This document shows, one piece after another, positions 18,968 to 30,510 of a DNA stretch of 64,000 nucleotides. A program made the translations under genes and the position numbers. The notes under the pieces were generated by a model. The model was not told the DNA's origin, searched no databases, and saw only the letters and a list, made by a program, of their open reading frames with translations. Source of the DNA: Novilysobacter selenitireducens (GTDB lineage: Bacteria > Pseudomonadota > Gammaproteobacteria > Xanthomonadales > Xanthomonadaceae). Where the stretch lies: NCBI RefSeq assembly GCF_020026895.1, contig NZ_JAINZW010000006.1, positions 1-64,000 of the forward strand, written 5' to 3'. Within the stretch, counting starts at the first letter, position 1. The number at the start of each line of letters is the position of its first letter.

Positions 18968-19078
18968 GCGGCCAAACCTGCCTGAATGCGGGCATCCGGG
19001 TGGGGCTGGGGTATTCTTGGCGGCCCCCTGTTCACGCCGCCGCCGGCGCCCGTGTCCAACCCCCACCAGGAGCCCCGC

Positions 19079-19585
<507 letters not shown>

Positions 19586-19690
19586 ACCCGCCGTCCGGGC
19601 CCGCCCGGACCGCCTGCCCCGACGCCCGCCACCGCGCGGGCGTCGTCGTTTCCGGACCCGGTCCCGCCAGGTCGAAATGGTTTCACGTGG

Positions 19691-19696
19691 TACTAT
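19691..19696 (+). promoter_or_regulatory. Possible -10 element of the aminotransferase gene
   Basis: TACTAT lies 60 nt upstream of the start codon in the least GC-rich part of the 170-nt gap. No good -35 accompanies it at 16-18 bp, so support is modest. Confidence 0.3.
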
Positions 19697-19755
19697 TTTC
19701 CGGCTGATGGCCGCGGTCGCGGCCGTCCCGTCGAACTCCCCACGAGGTCACCACG

Positions 19756-20961
19756 ATGCCCCAGCTCGCCCGGCGCATCGGTCGCGCCAAGCCCAGCGCG
19801 ATCATGCAGATTGCCGAGAAGGCCAAGCGCCTGAAGTCCGAAGGCCGCGACATCATCAGCTTCTCGATCGGCGTCCCCAACTTCCTGCCCGGCGAGCACG
19901 TCTACGAGGCCGCCCGCCAGGCGCTGGCGCACGACTCCGGCCAGTACGGCAGCAACCGCGGCAGCGACGCGATGCTCGATGCGTTCCTCGAGCACATCAA
20001 CAAGATCGGCATGACCGGCTACGGCCGCGTAAACCTCGCGACCGGCGTGGGCGCCAAGCACGTGCTCTACAACCTGGCCGAGGCGCTGCTGGACGAGGGC
20101 GACACGATCGCCTTTCCGACGCCGTACTGGACGAGCTACCTGGACATCGCCGAGATCGTCAACGCGAAGGTCGAGCTGCTGCCGTGCGGGCCTGCGCAGG
20201 ACTACAAGCTGACGCCTGCGCAGCTTGAAGAGGCGCTGGCGAAGAAGCCGCGCGTATTCCTGTTCAACAACCCGTCCAACCCGACCGGCATGGTCTACAC
20301 GAAGGACGAGATCGGTGCGCTGGCCGACGTCATCGCCAAGTATCCGGACACGTGGGTCATTACCGACGACATCTACAACCGGATGGTGTTCGACGGCGTG
20401 GGCTACCACAACTTCGTGCATGCGCGCCCCGAGCTGCGCGACCGCGTGATCTTCGTCGACTCGCTGTCCAAGACCTACGGCATGCCGGGCTGGCGCGTGG
20501 GCTTCATGGCCGGGCCGGAAGTCGTCGCCCAGGCCGTGGTGACGATGAACTCCAACCACATCACCAACCTGCCGGAGATCGTGCAGGCTGCTGCGGTCGC
20601 CGCCCTGTCCGGGCCGCAGGACGTACCCGAGGCCAAGTGCGCCGAGTTCCAGGCCAAGCGCGACCAGGTGATGGACGTGATGAACTCGATCCCCGGCGTC
20701 GTGTGTCCACGGCCGCAGGGCGCGTTCTACGTGTTCCCCGATGTCAGCTGCGCCTTCGGCAAGACGCACGGGCCGACCGGCAAGGCGATCGCCAACGACG
20801 TGGATTTCTGCAGCGTGCTGCTGGAAGCCAAGGGCGTGGCATGCGTGCCGGGCTCGGCCTTCGGCGAGCCGCGCGCGATGCGCATCAGCTATACCTGCCC
20901 GACGCCGCAACTGGAGCCCGGCATGCAGCGCATCCGGGAGTTCTTCGGCGAACTGTCGTAA
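19756..20961 (+). CDS. PLP-dependent aminotransferase, aspartate-aminotransferase-like (class I)
   Basis: The product is 401 residues of the fold-type I aminotransferase family. The PLP-binding lysine is Lys239 in SLSKTYGMPGWRVGF, NNPSNPTG contacts the substrate/cofactor, and the C-terminal FGEPRAMRISY carries the carboxylate-binding Arg. It probably moves amino groups between aspartate or a related amino acid and 2-oxoglutarate. Substrate preference cannot be fixed from sequence. It belongs to the same broad group as the Thermus-type AspC. It is followed 15 nt later by a thioredoxin-fold gene, and mdh lies beyond. Confidence 0.85.
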   Translation: MPQLARRIGRAKPSAIMQIAEKAKRLKSEGRDIISFSIGVPNFLPGEHVYEAARQALAHDSGQYGSNRGSDAMLDAFLEHINKIGMTGYGRVNLATGVGAKHVLYNLAEALLDEGDTIAFPTPYWTSYLDIAEIVNAKVELLPCGPAQDYKLTPAQLEEALAKKPRVFLFNNPSNPTGMVYTKDEIGALADVIAKYPDTWVITDDIYNRMVFDGVGYHNFVHARPELRDRVIFVDSLSKTYGMPGWRVGFMAGPEVVAQAVVTMNSNHITNLPEIVQAAAVAALSGPQDVPEAKCAEFQAKRDQVMDVMNSIPGVVCPRPQGAFYVFPDVSCAFGKTHGPTGKAIANDVDFCSVLLEAKGVACVPGSAFGEPRAMRISYTCPTPQLEPGMQRIREFFGELS

Positions 20962-20976
20962 GGGCAGGGCGGCTGC

Positions 20977-21333
20977 GTGCGCGCGCTCTGGCTGCTGGTG
21001 CTGGCCGCCCTCGTCGGCGGCTACCTGCATTTCCGCGAGCCGGCCGCGCCCGAGCTGCAGCCCGGCGACCCACGCCATGACACGGGCGAATCGCGCATCG
21101 TGATGCTGGCCGCCGACTGGTGCGGCTACTGCCGCAAGCAACGCAAGGATTTCGAGCTGGCCAACGTGCGCTACCGCGTCCTCGACATCGAAACGCCCGA
21201 AGGCGACCGCGCGATGAAGGCGCTGGGCGCGCGCGGTGTGCCGGTCACCGTGATCGGGCAGGACGTCGTGCGCGGCTATGACACCGCTGCGCTCGACGAC
21301 CACCTCCAACCCCTCGGCTACCGCGTCTACTGA
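20977..21333 (+). CDS. Membrane-anchored glutaredoxin/thioredoxin-like protein
   Basis: The product is 118 residues from a GTG at 20977, 15 nt after the aminotransferase. Residues 1-17 ([17 protein letters not shown]) form one hydrophobic anchor or signal. A glutaredoxin-like domain follows, with a Cys49-Gly-Tyr-Cys52 redox centre in [10 protein letters not shown], the cis-proline loop GVPVTVIG and a final DDHLQPLGY helix. It is probably a periplasm-facing oxidoreductase tethered to the inner membrane. A ribosome-binding site is only faint (AGGGCAGGG), so expression may depend on coupling with the upstream gene. No partner is evident. Confidence 0.75.
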   Translation: MRALWLLVLAALVGGYLHFREPAAPELQPGDPRHDTGESRIVMLAADWCGYCRKQRKDFELANVRYRVLDIETPEGDRAMKALGARGVPVTVIGQDVVRGYDTAALDDHLQPLGYRVY

Positions 21334-21374
21334 CGCGCGCGCCCTCCACCCACATCCCCGCGAAGGATTTCCCC

Positions 21375-22358
21375 ATGAAGACTCCCGTCCGCGTTGCCGT
21401 CACCGGTGCTGCCGGCCAGATCGGCTATTCCCTGCTGTTCCGCATTGCCTCCGGCGAAATGCTGGGCAAGGACCAGCCGGTCATCCTGCAGATGCTCGAG
21501 CTGCCGATGGAGAAGGCCCAGGCCGCGCTCAAGGGCGTGATGATGGAGCTGGAGGACTGCGCGTTCCCGCTGCTGGCCGGTATGGTCGGTACCGATGACG
21601 CCGAAGTCGCGTTCAAGGATGCCGACATCGCCCTGCTGGTCGGCGCGCGTCCGCGCGGTCCGGGCATGGAGCGCAAGGACCTGCTGCTGGAGAACGCCAA
21701 GATCTTCACCGCGCAGGGCGCCGCCCTGAACAAGGTCGCCAGCCGCGACGTCAAGGTACTGGTGGTCGGCAACCCGGCCAACACCAACGCCTACATCGCC
21801 ATGAAGTCCGCCCCCGACCTGCCGGCGAAGAACTTCACCGCGATGCTGCGCCTGGACCACAACCGCGCGCTGAGCCAGCTGGCCAACAAGGCCGGCGTTG
21901 CCGTGGCCGACATCGAGAAGCTGGTCGTGTGGGGCAACCACAGCCCGACCATGTACCCGGACTACCGCTTCGCCACGGTCAACGGGCAGTCGCTGAAGGA
22001 CAAGATCAACGACGCCGACTGGAATGCCAACGAATTCATCCCGAAGGTGGGCAAGCGCGGCGCGGCAATCATCGAAGCGCGCGGCCTGTCCTCGGCGGCA
22101 TCCGCGGCCAACGCTGCCATCGACCACATCCGCGACTGGGTGCTGGGCACCGACGGCAAGTGGGCCACCATGGGCGTGCCGTCCGACGGCAGCTACGGCA
22201 TCCCGGAAGGCGTGATCTACGGCGTGCCGGTGACCTGCGCCAACGGCGAATACACCCGCGTCACCGACCTGCCGGTCGACGACTTCAGCCGCGCCGCCAT
22301 GGACAAGACGCTGGCCGAGCTCGAAGAAGAGCGCGCCGGTGTCGCACACCTGCTGTAA
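21375..22358 (+). CDS. mdh: Malate dehydrogenase
   Basis: The product is 327 residues. The N-terminal NAD-binding motif is [20 protein letters not shown], Arg-rich loop residues follow ([13 protein letters not shown]), and the active-site His is in [15 protein letters not shown]. It belongs to the cytosolic-type MDH group (about 327 residues) rather than the E. coli 312-residue type, as in other xanthomonads. It interconverts malate and oxaloacetate in the citric acid cycle and could supply oxaloacetate to the methylcitrate enzymes encoded next. An AAGGA ribosome-binding site lies upstream. Confidence 0.95.
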   Translation: MKTPVRVAVTGAAGQIGYSLLFRIASGEMLGKDQPVILQMLELPMEKAQAALKGVMMELEDCAFPLLAGMVGTDDAEVAFKDADIALLVGARPRGPGMERKDLLLENAKIFTAQGAALNKVASRDVKVLVVGNPANTNAYIAMKSAPDLPAKNFTAMLRLDHNRALSQLANKAGVAVADIEKLVVWGNHSPTMYPDYRFATVNGQSLKDKINDADWNANEFIPKVGKRGAAIIEARGLSSAASAANAAIDHIRDWVLGTDGKWATMGVPSDGSYGIPEGVIYGVPVTCANGEYTRVTDLPVDDFSRAAMDKTLAELEEERAGVAHLL

Positions 22359-22396
22359 GCGGTAACGACCGGTCCCGGATTTTCGGCATCGCAGGG

Positions 22397-22463
22397 TGGG
22401 TTGAGCGAAGCGATACCCACCGTCGCGACATTCGGATTGATGGGTATCGCTCCGCTCAACCCA
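22397..22463. repeat. Inverted repeat of a third intergenic family
   Basis: TGGGTTGAGCGAAGCGATAC plus CCA (22397-22419) is repeated in inverted form at 22441-22463 with one mismatch and a 21-bp spacer. It is unlike the GTAG REPs. It fills most of the 121-nt gap between mdh and prpB and could fold into a 23-bp hairpin. Confidence 0.8.
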
Positions 22464-22479
22464 TCCCACGGGGTATCGA

Positions 22480-23367
22480 ATGTCGCAAGTCTCCGCAGGC
22501 GCGAAGTTCCGCGCCGCCATCCAGGAAGAGTCCCCGCTGCAGGTCATGGGCGCGATTACCGCCTATGCCGGCCTGATGGCCAAGCGCGTGGGTTACAGGG
22601 CGCTGTACCTGTCGGGCGGCGGTGTGGCCGCCAATTCGCTTGGTATGCCTGACCTGGGCATCAGCACCATGGAAGACGTGCTCACCGACGCGCGCCGCAT
22701 CGTCGATGCCACGGGCATGCCGCTCCTGGTCGACATCGACACCGGTTGGGGCGGCGCGTTCAACATCGGTCGCACGATCCGTTCCTTCGAGCGCGTGGGC
22801 GTCGCCGCGGTGCACATGGAGGACCAGGTCGGCCAGAAGCGTTGCGGCCACCGGCCGGGCAAGGAAGTCGTGTCCAAGGGCGAGATGGTCGACCGGGTGA
22901 AGTCGGCGGTCGATGCCCGCACCGACGACGGGTTCGTGATCATGGCGCGGACCGACGCCGCGGCAGTGGAGGGAGTGGACGCGGCGATCGAACGCGCCGT
23001 TGCATACGTCGAAGCCGGTGCCGACATGATCTTCCCGGAGGCGATGGGATCGCTCGAGGACTATCGCCGCTTCAAGCAGGCGGTAAAGGTGCCGATCCTC
23101 GCCAACCTGACCGAGTTCGGCAGCACGCCGTTCTACACCGTCGACGAGCTGCGCGAGGCCGGTGTCGACATCGCTCTCTATTGCTGCGGCGCGTACCGTG
23201 CCATGAACAAAGCGGCGTTGAACTTCTACGAGACCGTGCGCCGCGACGGCACCCAGAAGCACATCATCGACACCCTGCAGACGCGCGCCGAGCTGTACGA
23301 CTACCTCGGCTACCACGCCTACGAGGACAAGCTCGACGCCCTGTTCGCGTCGGGCAAACCCGAATGA
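22480..23367 (+). CDS. prpB: 2-methylisocitrate lyase
   Basis: The product is 295 residues of the isocitrate lyase/PEP mutase family. The catalytic loop motif is KRCGH in [14 protein letters not shown], the metal-binding DIDTGWGG is present, and ARTDA and FPEAMGS follow. It cleaves 2-methylisocitrate to pyruvate and succinate, the last step of the methylcitrate route for propionyl-CoA. It is adjacent to prpC. The prpD or acnD dehydratase step is not in this window. The start is placed 16 nt after an inverted repeat. Confidence 0.93.
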   Translation: MSQVSAGAKFRAAIQEESPLQVMGAITAYAGLMAKRVGYRALYLSGGGVAANSLGMPDLGISTMEDVLTDARRIVDATGMPLLVDIDTGWGGAFNIGRTIRSFERVGVAAVHMEDQVGQKRCGHRPGKEVVSKGEMVDRVKSAVDARTDDGFVIMARTDAAAVEGVDAAIERAVAYVEAGADMIFPEAMGSLEDYRRFKQAVKVPILANLTEFGSTPFYTVDELREAGVDIALYCCGAYRAMNKAALNFYETVRRDGTQKHIIDTLQTRAELYDYLGYHAYEDKLDALFASGKPE

Positions 23368-23422
23368 CCGGCCGGTGCCTGGAAGGCATCACGCGCGCCC
23401 CGGAACAACGAGAGGATTGAAC

Positions 23423-24571
23423 ATGAGCGAGACCAGCACCCTCCCCAAGCCCAAGAAGTCGGTGGCCCTGTCGGGCACGGCGGCGGGCAACACCGCGCTG
23501 TGCACCGTCGGCCGCAGCGGCAACGACCTGCATTACCGCGGATATGACATCAAGGACCTGGCGACGAAGTCGACCTTTGAGGAGGTCGCGCACCTGCTGG
23601 TGCACGGTGCATTGCCCACCTCATTGCAGCTCAAGGCCTACCGCACGAAGCTCAAGCGCATGCGTGGGCTCCCGGCCATCGTGACCGACGCGCTGGAGCT
23701 GGTGCCGGCCAACGCGCATCCCATGGATGTACTGCGTACCGGTTGCTCGGTGCTGGGTACGGTGCTGCCCGAGCGCGACGGACATCCGGCGCCGGAGGCC
23801 CGCGACATCGCCGACAAGCTGGTCGCCAGCTTCGGCTCCATGCTGCTGTACTGGTGGCACTTCACCCGCAACGGCCGCCGCATCGACGTGGAGACCGACG
23901 ATGAGTCCGTGGCCGGCCACTTCCTGCACCTGCTGCACGGCGAGCCGCCGAGCGCGTTGCACGCCGAGTCCCTGGACAAATCGCTGGTGCTGTACGCCGA
24001 GCACGAGTTCAACGCCTCGACCTTCACCGCGCGCGTGATCGCCGGCACCGGCAGCGACCTGCATTCGTGCATCACCGGTGCCATCGGTGCGTTGCGCGGG
24101 CCGAAGCACGGCGGCGCCAACGAAGTCGCGATGGACATCATCAGCCGCTACGTCTCGGCGGACGAGGCCGAGGCCGACATCCGCGCGCGCATGGAGCGCA
24201 AGGAAATCATCATCGGCTTCGGCCACCCGGTGTACACGATCGGTGACCCGCGCAATCCGATCATCAAGGAGATCAGCCGCAAGCTGTGCAGCGATGGCGG
24301 CAACCAGGTGCTGTTCGACGTGTCCGAGCGCATCGAGACCCTGATGATGGACACGAAGAAGATGTTCCCCAACCTCGATTGGTACTCCGCTTCCGCGTAC
24401 CACATGATGGGTATCCCGACGCCGATGTTCACGCCGCTGTTCGTGATCGCACGCACCACCGGGTGGAGCGCGCACGTGATCGAGCAGCGCGAGGACGGCA
24501 AGATCATCCGACCCAGCGCGAACTACACCGGTCCGGACGACCGTGCGTACGTGGACATCGACAAGCGCTGA
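23423..24571 (+). CDS. prpC: 2-methylcitrate synthase
   Basis: The product is 382 residues from ATG 23423 ([16 protein letters not shown]), with AGAGGA upstream. The citrate-synthase family motifs are present: GPKHGGANE with catalytic His and [13 protein letters not shown]. The short length and the partner gene prpB indicate the methylcitrate synthase rather than the main citrate synthase, although these enzymes often accept acetyl-CoA too. It condenses propionyl-CoA and oxaloacetate. It ends 19 nt before a bidirectional terminator. Confidence 0.92.
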   Translation: MSETSTLPKPKKSVALSGTAAGNTALCTVGRSGNDLHYRGYDIKDLATKSTFEEVAHLLVHGALPTSLQLKAYRTKLKRMRGLPAIVTDALELVPANAHPMDVLRTGCSVLGTVLPERDGHPAPEARDIADKLVASFGSMLLYWWHFTRNGRRIDVETDDESVAGHFLHLLHGEPPSALHAESLDKSLVLYAEHEFNASTFTARVIAGTGSDLHSCITGAIGALRGPKHGGANEVAMDIISRYVSADEAEADIRARMERKEIIIGFGHPVYTIGDPRNPIIKEISRKLCSDGGNQVLFDVSERIETLMMDTKKMFPNLDWYSASAYHMMGIPTPMFTPLFVIARTTGWSAHVIEQREDGKIIRPSANYTGPDDRAYVDIDKR

Positions 24572-24590
24572 CGGTTGCGCAGACGAAAAG

Positions 24591-24620
24591 AAAAAAGCCG
24601 CGCAACTGCGCGGCTTTTTT
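24591..24620. terminator. Bidirectional terminator after prpC
   Basis: GCCGCGC (24597-24603) pairs with GCGCGGC (24608-24614) around AACT, with A6 before and T6 after. It can terminate prpC on the plus strand and the cell-wall hydrolase gene on the minus strand. Confidence 0.92.
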
Positions 24621-24649
24621 CATGTCGGGTCTTTCATGCGTGGTCGAAA

Positions 24650-25108
24650 TCAGGACTGCCGCGGCTTGAGCGACTGCACCTTTAGGAAGGTGTGGTCCCC
24701 GATCCTCGCGACCTGGTACGCATTGCGCCAGCTCGGCGCGGCGATGGCATGCGCGAGGAAATGGCTGGCGCCGGGCACGATCTCCTGGCGTTCGCCGTCC
24801 GGCAGCGCCCAGTTCCGCTCGGCTTCCAGTGCAACGGTGACGGCCTCGCCCCAGGCCTCGGTGTTGGTGAGGCGCGTGTTGGGCGAGACGATCGTCGGCG
24901 CAAACTGCTTGCGGGCCGTCACGACCTCGCAGACCGAGTCGCCCCACAGTCCACTGTCGCGGCGACGCAGGGCGACCTCGGCAACCGCCTGTTGCCCGCG
25001 GACCGACTGGTCGCGAGCTTCCAGGTACAGCGTGGTGCTAAGGCACAGCGAATCGGCAGTTTGTGGCGGCAGGACGGAGGCCAACCACAGGATCCAGGCC
25101 AGTTTCAT
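24650..25108 (-). CDS. Secreted cell-wall hydrolase, SleB/CwlJ-like
   Basis: The product is 152 residues from the ATG at 25108 (MKLAWILWLASVLPPQTADS), which gives a signal peptide. AAGGAG lies upstream on the minus strand. The mature part has LYLEARDQSVRGQQAVAEVA, the YxEAR-x-E/D...GQ-AVA pattern of the hydrolase_2 (SleB) family with its catalytic Glu, then a GASHFLAHAI segment. Such enzymes cut peptidoglycan glycan strands. In spore formers they act in germination. In gamma-proteobacteria the role is unknown, probably wall remodelling. It is monocistronic. Confidence 0.75.
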   Translation of the reverse strand: MKLAWILWLASVLPPQTADSLCLSTTLYLEARDQSVRGQQAVAEVALRRRDSGLWGDSVCEVVTARKQFAPTIVSPNTRLTNTEAWGEAVTVALEAERNWALPDGERQEIVPGASHFLAHAIAAPSWRNAYQVARIGDHTFLKVQSLKPRQS

Positions 25109-25521
25109 GTCGAACTCCTTGCTCCGTTGCGCCGGCCGCACTTCAGCGTCCGTTCCCTATGGATGGGAAACGGTGACTTCGGCGTGGACCGGCATGGCGT
25201 ACTGGGGAGGGCGGCGGCCGCGTCCTGGCGGATGCGACTCGAAGTCGCGTGCGGCTCGCGTTGCCCCGGGCCGTTGACCACGCGACGGCGTGGGCGGCGA
25301 GGGTGCCACCTGCGTGGGTGGCCGGAAAAGTTGGCGCACGGTACAGGCCCCGACATAAACGCCAGGTGAACGACTGGTCTAAGTTGTGGATTGTTTTGGA
25401 GTTTTTATTCCAGTGATCTGCTTGATCGGACCAGCAGCGGGGCGATCAGCTGTCCGCACGGTCGATCCCGATGCGCCTGGGCCATCGCGGCCATCGGGGC
25501 CACGGACGCGGATATGACGTC
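25109..25521. other. Intergenic region, no gene seen
   Basis: 413 nt between two minus-strand genes. A small hairpin (GCGACT-CGA-AGTCGC) lies near 25227-25241. A patch around 25375-25425 is AT-rich compared with the surroundings. The open frames crossing it are fragments without family resemblance or ribosome-binding sites. No convincing promoter was identified. Confidence 0.5.
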
Positions 25522-27931
<2,410 letters not shown>

Positions 27932-29047
27932 ATGAATAAGAAACTCCTCTGCGCCGCCTTGTTGGGTGGTCTGAGTCTGGCGGGCGCCGCTAACGCCCAG
28001 GAATTCGACGACCGTTGGTACATCACCGGTTCGACCGGCTTCAACCTGCAGGACAACGACCGCGATACCAACAACGCGCCGTTCGTCACCCTGGGCTTGG
28101 GCAAGTTCATCAACCCGTACTGGTCGATCGACGGTGAGCTGAACTACCAGAACCCGAATCGTGACTCGAACCAGGACCTCAACTGGTCGCAGTACGGCAT
28201 CTCCTTCGATGCCCGCCGTCACTTCATCGCCGAAGGGCGCAACTGGAACCCCTACCTGCTGATGGGTCTGGGTTACCAGCAGGAGGAAGTCGAGTTCGAC
28301 AACTTCCCGAACCCTGACTCTCCGTTCGAAGACGAGGCCGGTGGCGTTTCGGCGAAGTTCGGCGGTGGTCTCCAGGGCGATCTGGGTCGTGTCAAGATCC
28401 GCACCGAGTTGGCCTACCGGGTCAACAACGCCATCGACGATACCGACGCGGCACTGCGTCTCGACGATCCGCCGCCGGAGCGCAACGATGGCCCCGACTA
28501 CTTCGGCGACGTGCTGGCTTCGGTCGGCGTCGTGATCCCGCTGGGTCCGGAGCCGATGGCCCCGGTCGCGCCGGCCCCGGTTGCGCCGAGCTGCGCGGAC
28601 CTGGACGACGACGGTGACGGCGTCAACAACTGCGACGACAAGTGCCCGGATTCGCAGGCTGGCCAGACCATCGGTCCGGACGGCTGCCCGGTGCCGGTGT
28701 CGATCGACCTGAAGGGCGTGAACTTCGACTTCGACAAGTCGACGCTGCGTCCGGACGCGGTGGCGATCCTGAACGAGGCCGTTCAGATCCTGCAGCGTTA
28801 CCCGGAGCTGCGCGTCGAAGTGGCCGGTCACACCGACCTGTGCGGCACCGACGCGTACAACCAGTCGCTGTCGGAGCGTCGCGCCTCGGCGGTGTACGAC
28901 TACCTGAGCAGCAACGGCATCGACGCCTCGCGCATGGTGGGTCCGAACGGTTACGGCGAGAGCCGTCCGCTGGAGCCGACCGCCCAGACCTTGCCGGAGT
29001 GCAAGAACGAGCGGAACCGTCGCACCGAGCTGAACGTGCAGAACTGA
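27932..29047 (+). CDS. OmpA-family outer membrane protein, copy 1
   Basis: The product is 371 residues. A signal peptide ends at about residue 23 (MNKKLLCAALLGGLSLAGAA, then NAQ). Residues ~24-200 form an OmpA-type beta-barrel (EFDDRWYITGSTGFNLQDND). A Pro-rich hinge and a calcium-binding TSP3-like repeat (DLDDDGDGVNNCDDKCPDSQ) follow. The C-terminal OmpA domain (VNFDFDKSTLRP, VAGHTDLCGTDAYN, NERNRRTEL) binds peptidoglycan. The architecture resembles xanthomonad MopB. From base 28502 to beyond the stop it is identical to the next gene, whereas the barrels differ, which points to recent sequence exchange. Confidence 0.93.
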   Translation: MNKKLLCAALLGGLSLAGAANAQEFDDRWYITGSTGFNLQDNDRDTNNAPFVTLGLGKFINPYWSIDGELNYQNPNRDSNQDLNWSQYGISFDARRHFIAEGRNWNPYLLMGLGYQQEEVEFDNFPNPDSPFEDEAGGVSAKFGGGLQGDLGRVKIRTELAYRVNNAIDDTDAALRLDDPPPERNDGPDYFGDVLASVGVVIPLGPEPMAPVAPAPVAPSCADLDDDGDGVNNCDDKCPDSQAGQTIGPDGCPVPVSIDLKGVNFDFDKSTLRPDAVAILNEAVQILQRYPELRVEVAGHTDLCGTDAYNQSLSERRASAVYDYLSSNGIDASRMVGPNGYGESRPLEPTAQTLPECKNERNRRTELNVQN

Positions 29048-29054
29048 TGCACCC

Positions 29055-29078
29055 GGGCGGGCCCTTCGGGGTCCGCCC
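29055..29078 (+). other. UUCG hairpin in the 3' UTR of OmpA copy 1
   Basis: A 10-bp stem (29055-29064 with 29069-29078, one G-U) is capped by a TTCG tetraloop just after the stop codon. An identical hairpin lies at 30349-30372 after copy 2. Together with the terminator stem it would shield the mRNA 3' end from exonucleases. Confidence 0.6.
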
Positions 29079-29090
29079 ATCCGCATCGAG

Positions 29091-29116
29091 AGCCCGGCCA
29101 TGTGCCGGGCTTTTTT
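29091..29116 (+). terminator. Terminator of OmpA copy 1
   Basis: AGCCCGGC (29091-29098) pairs with GCCGGGCT (29104-29111) and is followed by six T. It separates the two OmpA transcripts. Confidence 0.9.
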
Positions 29117-29147
29117 GTGCGCAGTCCGGGGCGCTCGTTAAGCTGTA

Positions 29148-29174
29148 TTAACAAACACGTTGACGGTGTATGCT
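29148..29174 (+). promoter_or_regulatory. Possible promoter of OmpA copy 2
   Basis: TTAACA (29148-29153) and TATGCT (29169-29174) are 15 bp apart, a short spacer. An alternative -35, TGTATT (29144-29149), gives 19 bp. The site lies in an AT-rich patch of the 151 bp between the first terminator and the second gene and would leave a leader of about 85 nt. Confidence 0.4.
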
Positions 29175-29267
29175 CGCCGCGCCACGGGCCCCGGCGGACC
29201 ATCACATGGGTCCTGAGCGAGCGCCGTGCGGTTCCCTTGCCCTCAGATCAAATCGAAGGAGTCGTAT

Positions 29268-30341
29268 ATGAAGATCCGCTTGCTGAGCACCGCGCTGTTG
29301 GCGGGCCTGGCCTTCTCGGCCGGTGCGCAGGAGTTTGATGATCGCTGGTACCTGACGGGTTCCACCGGGTTCAACCTGCAGGACAACGACCGTGGCACGC
29401 ACAATGCGCCGTTCGTGTCGGTTGGACTGGGCAAGTTCGTCAGCCCGCACTGGTCGGTCGACGGTGAGCTGAACTACCAGAACCCGAATATGGACGCGAA
29501 CCAGGACTTGAACTGGTCGCAGTACGGCGTTTCGTTGGATATGCGTCGACACTTCATCGCCGAAGGTCGGAATTGGAATCCATACGCGCTCCTGGGTCTT
29601 GGCTTCCAGCGCGCCGAGGAAGAGTTCGATGCTTTCCCGAGCCCCGATTCCCCGGGTCAGCGTGAAGACGGCAACTTCGCTGCCAAGGTCGGACTCGGCC
29701 TGCAGGGTGACCTGGGCCGCGTAGGCCTGCGTACCGAGCTGGCGTACCGTGCCGACTTCGATGACCAGAGCATCAATGCTCCCCAGGAAGACTGGTTCGG
29801 CGACGTGCTGGCTTCGGTCGGCGTCGTGATCCCGCTGGGTCCGGAGCCGATGGCCCCGGTCGCGCCGGCCCCGGTTGCGCCGAGCTGCGCGGACCTGGAC
29901 GACGACGGTGACGGCGTCAACAACTGCGACGACAAGTGCCCGGATTCGCAGGCTGGCCAGACCATCGGTCCGGACGGCTGCCCGGTGCCGGTGTCGATCG
30001 ACCTGAAGGGCGTGAACTTCGACTTCGACAAGTCGACGCTGCGTCCGGACGCGGTGGCGATCCTGAACGAGGCCGTTCAGATCCTGCAGCGTTACCCGGA
30101 GCTGCGCGTCGAAGTGGCCGGTCACACCGACCTGTGCGGCACCGACGCGTACAACCAGTCGCTGTCGGAGCGTCGCGCCTCGGCGGTGTACGACTACCTG
30201 AGCAGCAACGGCATCGACGCCTCGCGCATGGTGGGTCCGAACGGTTACGGCGAGAGCCGTCCGCTGGAGCCGACCGCCCAGACCTTGCCGGAGTGCAAGA
30301 ACGAGCGGAACCGTCGCACCGAGCTGAACGTGCAGAACTGA
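29268..30341 (+). CDS. OmpA-family outer membrane protein, copy 2
   Basis: The product is 357 residues from ATG 29268 (MKIRLLSTALLAGLAFSAGA), with GAAGGAG upstream. A longer frame from 29226 would precede the signal peptide and is rejected. It has the same layout as copy 1: signal peptide, OmpA-type barrel (EFDDRWYLTGSTGFNLQDND), TSP3-like linker, peptidoglycan-binding OmpA domain. The barrel is shorter, with differences concentrated in the extracellular-loop-like region near residues 120-170. The C-terminal ~180 residues are identical to copy 1. Confidence 0.93.
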   Translation: MKIRLLSTALLAGLAFSAGAQEFDDRWYLTGSTGFNLQDNDRGTHNAPFVSVGLGKFVSPHWSVDGELNYQNPNMDANQDLNWSQYGVSLDMRRHFIAEGRNWNPYALLGLGFQRAEEEFDAFPSPDSPGQREDGNFAAKVGLGLQGDLGRVGLRTELAYRADFDDQSINAPQEDWFGDVLASVGVVIPLGPEPMAPVAPAPVAPSCADLDDDGDGVNNCDDKCPDSQAGQTIGPDGCPVPVSIDLKGVNFDFDKSTLRPDAVAILNEAVQILQRYPELRVEVAGHTDLCGTDAYNQSLSERRASAVYDYLSSNGIDASRMVGPNGYGESRPLEPTAQTLPECKNERNRRTELNVQN

Positions 30342-30410
30342 TGCACCCGGGCGGGCCCTTCGGGGTCCGCCCATCCGCATCGAGAGCCCGGCCATGTGCC
30401 GGGCTTTTTT
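29796..30410 (+). repeat. 615-bp direct repeat, copy 2
   Basis: Identical to 28502-29116, including the UTR hairpin and terminator stem. Divergence resumes within the terminator T-run (six T in copy 1, eight in copy 2). Confidence 0.97.
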
Positions 30411-30412
30411 TT
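30385..30412 (+). terminator. Terminator of OmpA copy 2
   Basis: It has the same AGCCCGGC/GCCGGGCT stem as copy 1, followed by eight T (30405-30412). Confidence 0.9.
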
Positions 30413-30510
30413 GTGCGCGGTTCGGTTGTGGCACACGCGGTGCACACCTACACTGGCTGTCGATGCGCGCTCGGGTACGCATCATCCAGTCCGACTCAAT
30501 GGAGCACCGC

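Larger units (their letters stand above)
28502..29116 (+). repeat. 615-bp direct repeat, copy 1 (3' half of OmpA gene plus terminator)
   Basis: This stretch is identical base for base to 29796-30410, at a constant offset of 1294. It covers the end of the barrel, the hinge, the TSP3-like linker, the OmpA domain, the 3' UTR and the terminator stem. Outside it the two genes are similar but clearly diverged. Confidence 0.97.
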
